Source: Linnemannia schmuckeri
Taxonomy: Eukaryota; Mortierellomycota; Mortierellomycetes; Mortierellales; Mortierellaceae
DNA: 64,000 nucleotides
Direction: 5' to 3'
Assembly: GCA_029449235.1 (NCBI GenBank)
Contig: JANATG010000004.1
Span: 1,364,001 to 1,428,000 of the forward strand
The notes under the pieces were generated by a model. It did no database searches. It saw only the letters and a list, made by a program, of their open reading frames with translations, and was not told the DNA's origin. The translations under genes were made by a program, and so were the position numbers. Position 1 is the first letter of the stretch. The number at the start of each line of letters is the position of its first letter. Positions 33,601-44,546 of this stretch are shown piece after piece.

Positions 33601-35931
33601 GATCAGCGATGGCTTGTCTTCGCCCAAGTTTGGTTTAGCTACCTCAACCATCCTAATTAGAAGAAAGGAAAACAAGAGTTAACAAATTCTGGCCATTAGA
33701 ACAAAAGTACCACTTAATCTCGCTGACATGACTTACTTGAAATAGCTGATGGGGGCAGCCATTCTAGACCATCCTGAAAAGACGGTAGCGCCGTCAATAG
33801 CCCCAGCTCTGGGTCCAAGTCGCCGTACTGCATCCTCAATGTCTTGACGAATCTCATAGTTGCTTTCAAGGCGGAAGAGGTTGAAGTTGCGGAGAAGGTA
33901 GTCGTGAAGAGTCAAAAACTGCAGGTTGAGTTTGGGCAGAGCGAGTGGCCGATCGGCATTGTACATCTCTTCTCTCACAGCCGCATCCTCGAACAATGCG
34001 TTTTCGTCTGGATAGAGAGGTAAAGCGTTGATACGTTCAATCTGACTGTGGCGCTTTTCGAACTGAAGCAACAGCACCTCCAAGAGCATGATACGAGAGT
34101 GGTCTGCTTCAAGGTCGGTTATCTTTGTTGTCCTGATGTTGAGGAGTTGGCAGAGCTGGATAAGCTGTTCCTGGTTCAATCTTTCAAAGTGCTTCAATAG
34201 AGCTCCCCTGGACTCGATGGCGCGAAGATTGCTCATAGCAAGATCCATCAACTCCTCCCTGAAATCCGCAAAGGCAATACGCTAGGTTCGTCAAAATACA
34301 AAAGTTGCGGCATTAATTTCAATTGAGAACGTTAAAGAAGTACAACGTCCATGTTAATTTAAGATCCCAGTTTGTTACCTGCAGCTTTGATAACCTTGCA
34401 GCATGAATCTCTGTCATCTCTTCCTTTGTGAGCGCCAGTCCTGTGTGACCGTTGATCTCGAATCCGGTATAAAAGGCGAGGATATCCAAGAGCTGAGAGA
34501 AGAGAACACCGGACTCCTTGTTGTTGGTGAACTTTGAAAGCTTGCAGATGGCGACAACTTGGTGATCCTCAACCAATGTGTTGAAGTATCTTCTCGTTGG
34601 CAGCTGAGCTTCAAGATCGATCAAAAACTCCATGAACCGTTCGCAGTATGCAATTTTTTCTATCGAAAAATGGTACAAGATGCAACGCACGTTAGTAAAT
34701 GAACACTATCAACATTATTTCGTTGATCCTGCAGTGATATTTACCTTCTTCATCTTGCTCAATGCTTTCAAGAATCTGGACAAATCCCTTAATCATCTCG
34801 CTCAACCATGTCCTTTCAAACACAGTCTTCTCCTGCTGCTTCTTGTCTATAACAAAACAGTTGAAGAATAAATGTGAATTAGATCAAAGCCTTTGTACGA
34901 TTGACTCAACAATTGTCACCAAGCGACTGAGCGATCTTTACCATAGGCATCAAACTTCTTTTCGAGATGCTTCCAGAACTTCAGCAGTTGGGGGTATTCC
35001 TTGAATTCCACTTCCCGCTTTGCTGGCGAAACTAATGAGTGCCACGTTGAAAGAGAGACAAGTCTAAAATCATACGAAAAAGGTGATATGGATAAGTACA
35101 TGGGAAACAAATAGGTCGTCAGGGCGAAATAAAAGATCGATACCGTTGTTCGTACCTCATACATTCCGATCTGATAAGGGGGTTCTCCAAGCTCTGAAAG
35201 CAATTGATCATGAAAACGACGAGATAGCGCTTCAGCTTCAAGTCCGTCTCCTGTAGACAAAGTCGCAGAACTTGCTCAAAGAAAGCTGGGAAGCGCTCTG
35301 GTGACTCTTCAAAAGCGCCTGTTTTGACAAACAAACATGAATTGTTGTTGTTAGATTGTGCATTCTTTCCGAATATCGAAGCATGATTAAGTCTGCTAAA
35401 TATATTCAGTGACTTACTCCATGCTCCAACCCTACTTCTGAACTTTTCGTTGACCATAAGAACAATCGAAAGGACGTGTATCGTTGGAGATTGGCTGGGA
35501 TCATAATGTGGCCAGAGATACTGAGGTTGAGAATGAATAGATCAGATGCGTTCAGCTAGTTAGACTATGTTTTCATTCACTGACAATAATCCATAAAGGT
35601 GATTCAACTATCAACAATGCTTTACCTTCTCCAAATATTGACTGACTTCCAGAAGGGCCAACTTTGCAACACTATAGTCGTTCTTCACCAGCTCGTCGTT
35701 GTAGACGCGCTCGATCAGCTGCGCGTCGTATTCGGTGGCGGCAGACTCGCTATTGGACCATGTCTCTGCCAGGGCGGCGACTGAGTCAGTCTGCATGTCC
35801 TTGACAGTTGGTCGATGTGATCCTGTCTGGGGCGCATTGCTGCCTTGAGTCTGAGCCTGAGCCTGAGCCTGATCCACTGTGGCGTCCTTGTCTGAAGGCT
35901 GAGCCTTTTTTCCAGAGTGTTTAGGTGGCAT
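30653..35931 (-). CDS. AQR: Aquarius, intron-binding spliceosomal RNA helicase
   Basis: Nine exons on the minus strand: 35626-35931, 35418-35520, 35156-35318, 34942-35063, 34745-34846, 34379-34659, 33737-34281, 31359-33652, 30653-31257, giving 1506 aa (human 1485). The N-terminal half is the helical Aquarius domain (KEYPQLLKFWKHLEKKFDAY, then CERFMEFLIDLEAQLPTRRYF, then SNLRAIESRGALLKHFERL). The C-terminal half is an SF1 helicase: Walker A VVGPPGTGKTD near residue 860, motif II MEEAAQILEVETFIPMLLQ, motif III GDHNQLPPV, motif V VDKYQGQQNDYVLLSLVRT and motif VI VALSRARLGLYIFGR. Aquarius binds introns in active spliceosomes upstream of the branch site and links splicing to exon-junction and intronic snoRNP assembly. 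The tail is Lys/Glu-rich. The gene's own large helicase exon (2294 nt) is intron-free. Confidence 0.96.
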
Positions 35932-36055
35932 GTCTTTCAGGATAGGATGTGACGAAAAGGAGAGAAAGAATGTGTGGCGAGTGGATGATCCCGCGTTCCT
36001 GACCGATGCTGAGTTCCTGGTCCTGGCAAGTGAAAAGTATGAGAGAGTGCTGGGA

Positions 36056-36101
36056 GAGAAATGGAATTGAGAAAAATCCTATTTTCTCAATTCCATTTCT
36101 C
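36056..36101. repeat. Perfect inverted repeat, 20-bp arms and 6-base loop
   Basis: Arms at 36056-36075 and 36082-36101 are exact reverse complements (GAGAAATGGAATTGAGAAAA in the left arm) around the loop ATCCTA. It lies 125 bases upstream of the AQR start codon, so it is in the AQR promoter or 5' UTR. As RNA it would make a very stable hairpin; as DNA it could be a cruciform or a transposon-terminus remnant. Confidence 0.92.
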
Positions 36102-36877
36102 CCTTGTGAAAATTTGATCGACGTCACCGGAACTGACAGGCTTCGACTTCGCGTAGTGGAGATAAACTCAGGAACCGTAGAAAGCGCGGTAGTTGGAAAC
36201 GGTTCTTCTCCAGTTCATGGCTATTTTAATAACTTGCCGTGAACAATTGAAGCGCCAGGGGTACCTGTGAAGACGATACGCATACTGAAGGATGATGGCT
36301 GCTGTGGAAACTTAAGGGCTCGCATGAACCAGAGCATGCCCTCACTTTTGTTTCGACAGCAATCCCTGCTTTTTTTTAAGTATTCGCCAACAAAATTATT
36401 CCGCGGACGATAATGCTCTCCAGGGTTGCTAGCCATGAGAGTATTTGAAGATGCTAGAAGGATTTTTTTATTCAATTGAGCAGCCAAGGGAAGATTGACG
36501 ATCCGTCTTTTTTTCGTAACAATGGTCACGAGAGCAGGAGGCGTTCAAAATAAGCACCCAACTGCCTTCTTTTCCCCTTTTTTTTCCCAATTGGCCTTTT
36601 CCTTCCTTCCTACCCTCCGTGGCCACCTTAAAAGCAAGGGGTTGGCTGGGTGTTCTATGTTTGTGTGCCAATTGCGACAATAAGCCAGGAAAGGACAAAC
36701 GACTTCTTTTTCTTTCTTCCTCCCTCACCTCTCCTCTTTTCTCGCACGCACCATTTGGCGTTGCTTAAAAAAGCAGTCCATCCAGTCCCATTCAACCTTC
36801 TTGCTCCCTCCTTCGCCTTTTTTGTTTTCCAGCCAGCCAACCTTCTTACAACAGACCCTTCGCCCTTTTCTTTCTTT

Positions 36878-36879
<2 letters not shown>

Positions 36880-36919
<40 letters not shown>
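36880..36919 (+). repeat. Poly(T) run of 40 bases upstream of the multi-RRM gene
   Basis: An uninterrupted 40-T run, 165 bases before the start at 37084. Long dA:dT tracts exclude nucleosomes in fungal promoters. Confidence 0.92.
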
Positions 36920-36920
<1 letters not shown>

Positions 36921-37083
36921 GTTTTCTTCTTCCCTCTCTTCCTTCTTGTCTCTCCACTCACCAACTCACAAACAACAAAAAAACAGTTTCCATCCACACG
37001 CTGCATGCATAACACCGATTCACAACCTGACAAGACATCAACCATCCACAACCACCACCAAGACAAAACAACAGCCAGCGCCC

Positions 37084-40000
37084 ATGCCCACCCACAAACA
37101 GCAGTCCTCCGGGCACGGTCATGAAACCACCCACCAGGCTCAGGCCCCGTTCACGGCATCAGCCCAATACGGAGACCACCTGCGCCAGACTCAGACACAA
37201 GGCCGACAACAACAACACGACCAGTCTCAGTACCACGGGTCCAACGTTGGCGAAGAGCACGGGGCGGGCTCATCTCAAGGTGGTCCGTTCTTTATGAAGC
37301 CGCTCACTAAGCAGCCAGATTACAGATTTAACCTCTATGTCAAAGGCCTTGCCCCTACAACGACAACTAGAAGTCTCTATGAGCTATTCAAACCGTACGT
37401 TTTTACTTGTTGTTATTGTTGGTGAAAAGCATTGGTATTATTGCTGGTGATGAGATAAACATGAGCAGGGCTGATAAATCATCAGGTGCCGCTGTTTCTC
37501 TGCTTTTACTTCTGCTGCATTCTTTTTGTTGTAACATATCCAGTCCATGTACATGTTCTTTTTGTTCTGATCATTTCTGCGTGAAAAAATGTCCGAATAG
37601 GTATGGTCATATCTTGGCTTGTAAAACAATCCTCGACAACGAATCTGGATTCTGTCGAGGTGGGTTTGTTCTATTCGACAATCAAATTAGCTGTAGCGAG
37701 GCACGACGAGCCTTGACCCATCAGGGTCTCTATATCGCCGTGGCGCATGAATCAGTCTCTATTAAGAATATTCCCGCTGCTTCTGAAGAGTCCCCAGCCG
37801 CAGTCAAGGAGGCTGTACCCAAGGTAAGGGCAGACTATCGTGGTTGCTCTTTTTTTTTTATTTTTTTTTACCGACTCTTTGTCCTAATTTAAGAGTGTAA
37901 ATAGCCCCTCGTGCTGACGTCGTTCGTGGTTTACAGTTGGACGATAGCGATGCTTTTCCGAGCCTCCCCATTAAACCACAGGGAAAGAAACCTCAGAAAA
38001 AGGTTCAACTCAACTCGCCTTCGCCGCCTTCGCCGCTTCCAGCTTCGCCACCTCATACTTCGGACCATCGCGAGCAGCAAGAAGAGTCAAACGAGGCGCA
38101 TCCTTCCGAGGCGATCAACACACCTAGAACGGTGACCCCTCCTTGGGATTCTGAGCATGCAGACAAAGTCGATACTCCCTCCAGCAGCGACTCACAGTTT
38201 GGAACTGCATTTAACACCTCTTTTTTGGAGTTTGAATTCGACACAGGATTCATCGGAACACATCAGCAAATGCTCACCGACAGCTTCAACGTCAATGGGT
38301 ACGACCGACACCCATCTCTGCTGGAAAACAAGACCTACGGGACTATTGTTGACGTCGATCGTTACATGGTAGGAATACACTCTTCGATTGTTCCATCATA
38401 TGTTGATTATGGCGACATAGGGATGGCAAAGTCAGCTTTCTGACATATATTCGGCATGACACTGACAGCTGATCCTCCTTGCTCGTTGCTTTGTTTCGTT
38501 AGGACATGTGGGATATGAACACTGCTGCCGCACCCCAAATGTCTACGAACACTGACGGAGCGCGCCAATCCATCCATCCGAGTGGCGCTCAACTCTCCAG
38601 CACTGTGATTGACGACTTTATGCTTGAAGACCGACCTAGACGTGAATCGGTGCTGTACTTCAACGATTTGCCAGACGGATTGTCGTATCGGGAGCTCTTT
38701 GAGACATGCGCGTCGTAAGTGAAGTAGCTATGTTCGAATGAAATGTCACTCAAGGTTATCATTGACGACCCTAACAGTCGTTTTTCTTTGGCCTTCTCTA
38801 TGAATTCCTTCCATTAGTTATGGACCCTTGATTCTAACTTCTGTCGAAATTCGCTATATCAACGAGGATTGCTGCGGTCAAGGAAAAGTCACGTTTGAGT
38901 CTCATCGAGACTCCGAGGTGGCCTTGACTGCTTTAAGCAAATTGAATTACAACGTGCACTGCGAAGATTCGGGTGAAATGTACTTAAGTGAGCCCAACAT
39001 TGATGATCACCTCTACAATCAATATTATGAGTTGCACCAAAACTATCTGCGACTTGGAGACACGACAGCCTTTGACTCTCCCAACCAGGCAATGACCTCA
39101 CCCAACGCACACGGGTTCTTCGGCACCACGCCCTCTGCCACGCCTCTCACGCATTTGAACAGCAACTCGGGCGACTTGGGATACGCGTGGAATGCACCCA
39201 ACTCGTCTGATTCGATTTATCAACTTCATTCGGACGACTATGCCCGCGACGATTCTGATTTGGGACTCGACATGAATGGACTATCTATCAAGCGCGAGAG
39301 CGTCTCTCATCTCGGCGTGCCCCAGCAGCACTCTTTGGACTCACCAGCGTCATCTTCGACTACGTCGCTGCCAGCTGGCAATGCGTGGACACAGGATCAT
39401 TCTTCTGATGATTCGTTCCAGGAGTCAGACAGTCCAAGTACTCCATCTCCCTCTGGTGAGCCATCGCAGTCTGATGAGTCCATCTCTGCTCTTGCCACTG
39501 GCCCAGTCAAGTTCATGTCTTACTCTGACATGGTTAAGGTCCCTCCTAAGCCTGTAACCGTGCAGCCCCCGCCTGTTGAGAAGAATGGCGAATTTTACTT
39601 TAACCCTCCCAGCCAGGACTTGAAGCGGCGAGGCAACACCAGCAAGTCCTTGGACGAGAAGGAGTACCGACTCAACTTATACCTGAAAGACCTTGAGCCA
39701 ACTATGGACGAGTTCAAGCTCTACCAGATCTGCGTCCAGTAAGTAAGCCTGCTGGTTTCATGCGATACAAATGAAATGATTAAGAGGAGACATCATGCTT
39801 GTAGCTGAGACTCACTGTGATGTCCTCTGTTATTTAATATTTTTTTTGTATAGGTTTGGTCCAGTCATGTCTTGCAGAACCATTACAACCCACCACGGCG
39901 TCTGCACCGGCCTGGGATTTGTGATGTATATCAGCAATGAGAGTGTGGACCGAGCTATCAAAGGTTTAAAGGAACTTGGGTACCATGCTGAGGTTGCCAT

Positions 40001-40510
40001 TCAGTCAGCCACTAACAAGCTCCGTTGTAAAGTGAAGTCAGACACTTTGTTCCTACAAAACATCCCAAATCACATCAAAGAGGCCAAGGTAATTTAAAGC
40101 CTCTTTTCAACCATGCTCTTCCGCTGGGTCCATGCTTCGTTGCACTCTCTAGCCTAACGACTCGTTCTCTTTTTGCTGAATATGAATCTCGCAGCTTCGG
40201 GATCTATTCCGACCCTATGTTATCAACTCGTGCAATATCCTCAAGGATCCTAAAACTGGACAGGGCAGAGGTGTCGCATTCTTAAAGTACGTATCCTTTT
40301 TTTGACATTGCTTCCTGTCTTGGTGCGCGTTAAAACGGTTTTAGTTTAAGGCTCAAAGGCTAATTTTGCTATTTGCTATATCTAATGGCTGTATTGTATT
40401 GTAGGATGAAGGACGTGAAGGTGGCCGAGCGATTCATCGAGGAGTACCATGGTCGCGTCCTGGGCAAGGACTGGAAGCTGCCTCTCCAAGTTTCGCCTGC
40501 GAAGCACTAA
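37084..40510 (+). CDS. Multi-RRM RNA-binding protein (unnamed)
   Basis: Eight exons: 37084-37394, 37601-37823, 37937-38368, 38503-38714, 38818-39738, 39854-40088, 40195-40286, 40405-40510, giving 843 aa in phase. Four RRM-like units are visible. RRM1 has FNLYVKGLAPTTTTRSLYEL, then SGFCRGGFVLFDN as RNP1. A second is VLYFNDLPDGLSYRELFETC with QGKVTFES. A third is LNLYLKDLEPTMDEFKLYQI with CTGLGFVMYIS. The fourth, LFLQNIPN, has GRGVAFLKMKDVKVAERFIE. Introns often cut an RRM just before its YG or FG turn. The linkers are Ser/Pro/Asp-rich. The pattern resembles post-transcriptional regulators of the RBMS/ELAV type, but I cannot name an ortholog. The start at 37084 is the first ATG of this frame; an ATG at 37005 is in another frame and overlaps it. 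Confidence 0.85.
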
Positions 40511-43500
40511 GAAGGGGTGTTCACCCGTTTGCGGCCTGTTACGACAGAATTAGAGAGAGGGAGACTGAATGTACTGTACAGGGAACCCGATCAATTCGGG
40601 TATTCCCCGAACTCTTTCCTCTCTCTCCGCTGTTCTATGTTTCCTCAATGGCACGCACATCCTCATACAACCTATGATGCCCTCCCCTTCATTTTCCAAT
40701 GTTTTCCATACTTTCTACGATATTTCCAAACCAATCAGAGACGTACGTTCTTTCTCCTTTGCAAATAGTTTCTATACAATCTTCCATTAAACGAAAGGGT
40801 CTCATTCACTCAATCCTGGTTTGTGAAATGGATTAATTACAAATGGGGCAGTAGCAATTATCCATTGTTATTTCATTTCCAGTAGACGGCGACCCCGTTC
40901 GTTTGAGGATGAATGTCAAAGTTTATTTCATTTCGAATGATTTCATGTTTCGAAACAGTACATCAGGAACAAGAGAAGAAAAGGGTGAAACAGGGTTGAC
41001 GTAATACGATGAAGAAAACGCGACTCTTGGTCTGAAAACAAGGTCACGCTTCCCTTCCCATCCTAAATCAAGGGCATTGTGTAAGCACTTTGCTGATTGC
41101 AATGCTGATGTTATTGCTGTTAATATTGCTGTTGCTATTGCTGTTACGGGTTTTATTTTACGGATGAGTTCATTTCGTCATGGGTCTTGTTGTTGAGACA
41201 TAGAAAGAAAGAGCAGAAGAGAGGAAACTGAGAAAGAGAGTTGCTTTTCTATTCCATCCACTAATCAAATTGTTTTTGGTCCAAATCCACCGAAACACAT
41301 TGAAAAGACCATGGGAGCAAACTGAAAGATGAAAGGAAAGGGAGGAAGAAAAAAAAATGAAATGGACAATTGGGCAGGCAGGGAAAAAAAGTACGGAGCA
41401 GAAAAAGAGCTCGTGTGTCCACATCGAACCTTTTCTGGTCCTTCTTTTGTTGTTCAATCCGCTTCACTTCAATGTGCATGGGGGATGGAAGGATGGATCA
41501 GGCGCAAAAAAAAAAGAGAAAGAGCATATGGGATGGGTTCAGTGAGCAGGATAAAAACGGTCGAGTATCGATGTTCCCAGTCCTCTCGACCCACTTTTTT
41601 TTGCTGCTATTATTGTGCTTTACATTGCGCAGGTGAAGTGTGTGAAAAGTTTCGCCAGGAATGGGCGGCGCAAGCGCCAACAGATTGAGTAATAAAAATG
41701 GCTCCTTGTATACGTACCTATTCCTGCCATATTATGCTTGGCGTCAGCACTGACCATCAAAAAAAAAAATTAAAAAAAAATGCAAATCGAACAAACAAAC
41801 AAGAAGGAAAACGCGATGAATGCATGCAATATGCACAGAATATGAAAAAGGCCTTTTTAGTACAAGCTGGATGTATGAACGTAGCGACAACACCAGAGAG
41901 TGTTGGTGCATGGGTCACTATGGCCAGGAATACAGATATCAAAGTGTCTACCCTACCACTCTGTGTTCTAATACACTTGGCTTCCAGACCATTGACCTGA
42001 ACCAAACAAAAGAAAATCCCTTGCGTAAAAGGAAAGAAGTAAGGGGTAAAGAAAGGGGAAGGTATCAAAAAACAATAAAAAAACTGTTGACAAGGTTAGA
42101 TGTGGACAAAAAGAAACAGGCTGTTGTGAGTGACTCTGCACTAATTATTCCAAAGAATGAACCCTGACCGATAGACCCACCGACTCTTCAACAATCAAAA
42201 AGCTGGCAAACAGACGAGGTGGTTGTACTCCCTGCCCTGTCCTGCCCTGCCCTGATATCTCCTTCTTTCTCCCTTTCTTCCTTTTTGTTTGAGTCCTACA
42301 AACAAATGGGTCACCACATGTGGTCAAAAGGAACAATCGTGGCCCGAGACCCAAAATGCAAACATCCAACAAAGAATAACAATTGTCAGCACATCATAAA
42401 ATAGACACATGCACAAACAAAAAAGAGAAACGGACCACGCCATGCGGAAATAGATACTCAGCAGAGAGAAACAAGAGGGAGAGAGAATCAGACAACAAGA
42501 AGCTGGCGAGTGGATGGGCGTAAAAAAAACGAACATGATGTGTTTAGACAAACAGGCAAGCCACCAATACAGAGACAGAAAGAACAGCCCACTCATCCAT
42601 GAGGTGCGAAAGGAAAATTAGGAGGAATGAATGAGTGAATGAAACCACTTTCTTGAATCGCCGACTGACTTCAAGCAAGACAACCACACGTCAACACGAT
42701 CCCGCCATTCAGCCATTAGATGCTTAATCGCTTACCTTTTACTTGACTCGATAGAGATTATGAATTATGATTAAAGAAATGGATAATAAAATTAGACCGG
42801 GTACCTTTATCAACACTGCTGCACCCACACGCGTCCTGAACTGGCCACGTTACTATCATTATTGTTACTTTTCAGCCCCTTCATCACTCTTCATTCTCTT
42901 TCTTCCATTTTCTTTTTCTTACATCTCAATTCTCGAAAGCACTATCCACTTTCCAGTCAATCATTCATAGACTAGAGAAAAGGCTCAACCCACCATTAGT
43001 ATTGTTATTATTCTCAATCCCAAACTGATCGAAAAAAGCAACAACAACAAACGCACCAAACAAAAAGAACAACAGCTTTTTCCAAAGTTCCAACAAAAAC
43101 AACAAAAGAGCGGACTTACTTTTTTTTAACTCTTCACCTCTTATTCTCCAACCACCTGCACACACCACCACCATCTATTTGCTACACCACATTCTACAAG
43201 ACACCGCCCTGCACCACACACATAGAGCATAGAGCATAACACCTCATCGTCATCGGTCCATCTTTGTTCAAACGCGCCTTTTTTTTGCCAGCGGAGCAGA
43301 ATAAGAAAATCGCTCTCAACATATCCCTTTCTCAGCTCCTGACGACGTACAGTTCTCAACAAAAAAACATAATCATCCAGCATCCAGCATCCAGCATCCA
43401 GAATCCAACAACACTATTACCATCTACGGCATATTTTTTCTTCTTGACTCGCTACAACAAAAGCGGATCCCAAAAACACCAGCTTCTTTGTCTTCCATTT

Positions 43501-43827
43501 TTGTTTCGTGTATCTACGGTGTCCTGCCCTGTTATTTTCTTTCCCTTCCTTTCTTGTTTGTATCCCCTCGATCTCTCCGTTTCCTTCGCCTTCTTCCCTG
43601 GTTTATTTTCTTCTCTGTTACTCGGTTAGACAAGTCGCCGCCTTTTTTTTTTTTTTTTTTTTTTTTCTACATTACCACAAGGTTAGGAAATCCTACGGTA
43701 AGTCGCCACATCTTTTCCTCGGCAAGAAAACAGCCATCCGACTACCCCGCTCCTTCCTTACCTCCTTCATATTATGCCAGTGTACATTTCCCTTCATCCT
43801 ACTAATTGTAGAAGTATAGGCCAAACA
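40511..43827. other. Gene-poor region, first part
   Basis: About 3.3 kb. The first ~300 bases are probably the 3' UTR of the multi-RRM gene. Bases 40830-42900 are AT-rich with A-runs and short purine-rich stretches, and no coding exon can be supported on either strand. From about 42840 the DNA becomes CT/CA-rich and leader-like. It contains a heptamer repeat (ATCCAGC-type, about four copies, 43376-43405), a poly(T) run near 43642-43666, and a good leader intron (43698-43811). Confidence 0.45.
43698..43811 (+). other. Probable 5' UTR intron
   Basis: A 114-base segment starting GTAAGT and ending CTACTAATTGTAG, which has a near-consensus branch-site motif immediately before the acceptor. It lies in a CT-rich leader and 26 bases before the orphan ATG at 43838. 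Confidence 0.55.
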
Positions 43828-43837
43828 ATGCATCATA

Positions 43838-43999
43838 ATGGGAATCTCTTCCTGCCTCTCCTCTACCCCTTACCTCTTCGGTAATCGACGTGGCGTATGC
43901 GCATCTTCGACGACTTCGTATGTCACCTATTTTGGACGAGACAGGAATGTGTCAAGTGATGGTGTAAGGAGAGATAAAAGGGCATTGCATTTATTTTAG
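43838..43999 (+). CDS. Orphan first exon or small protein with N-myristoylation-type start
   Basis: The frame MGISSCLSSTPYLFGNRRG runs on to a TAG at 43997-43999 (53 aa). A GTAAGG donor at 43964 suggests that only the first ~42 codons are coding and the rest is an intron. Met-Gly-x-x-Ser with a nearby Cys is the classic N-myristoylation plus palmitoylation pattern, which directs proteins to membranes. Upstream there is a spliced leader. A short ATG frame (43828) starts ten bases earlier and overlaps. I could not find the downstream exons, and I do not recognise the protein. Confidence 0.35.
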   Translation: MGISSCLSSTPYLFGNRRGVCASSTTSYVTYFGRDRNVSSDGVRRDKRALHLF

Positions 44000-44508
44000 T
44001 TTTGGGTGGATAGTGATGCATTAGCATTAGCGACACCCTGCCGAGAATGACATGCAGGAAAAACACCAGGGTTGCAGATAGGATATTGTGTTTGTTGTTT
44101 GAGTAGAAATAACAGCAACAAAGACGAGCTGTTTGGCCTTGTGTTTCTTGGTTTGTTAAGTCACTCAAAACATGGGATCAAAAATGAAAAAAATTGCCTC
44201 TAGTCGAGTGAACAACACCTGTACCATGACCATTACAAAAGGGAGGTGTAAGGAGAAGAAAGGACAAGGGCTGAAGCCAATGGGGAGCAGCAGGTCGAGG
44301 AAGGAAGGAGAGAAGGGTGAATGTGTAGTGTATTGTAGTGTCTGTGTGTTTGTTTGGGCGATGTTGCTGATGGTCGGTGGTGGTCGGTCGACCTAAAATA
44401 ATGCGCACTTAGGTCGAAGGATGATGAATGGGCGATATTCATCCACCCCCCTTCTTCCTTCCTCTGATTGCTCATTGTCTCTCTGTCACTCTCATGCACA
44501 GACAAACA

Positions 44509-44513
<5 letters not shown>

Positions 44514-44545
<32 letters not shown>
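44514..44545 (+). repeat. Poly(T) run of 32 bases
   Basis: An uninterrupted T-run inside the gene-poor region. No flanking gene start is evident within 300 bases. Confidence 0.9.

Positions 44546-44546
<1 letters not shown>

Larger units (their letters stand above)
35932..37083. promoter_or_regulatory. Divergent region between AQR and the multi-RRM gene
   Basis: About 1.15 kb. It contains a perfect 20-bp inverted repeat (36056-36101), a CT-rich plus-strand leader from about 36690, a 40-base poly(T) run (36880-36919), and an upstream ATG at 37005 that opens a frame overlapping the RRM start. No gene is supported in 36110-36690. Confidence 0.5.
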
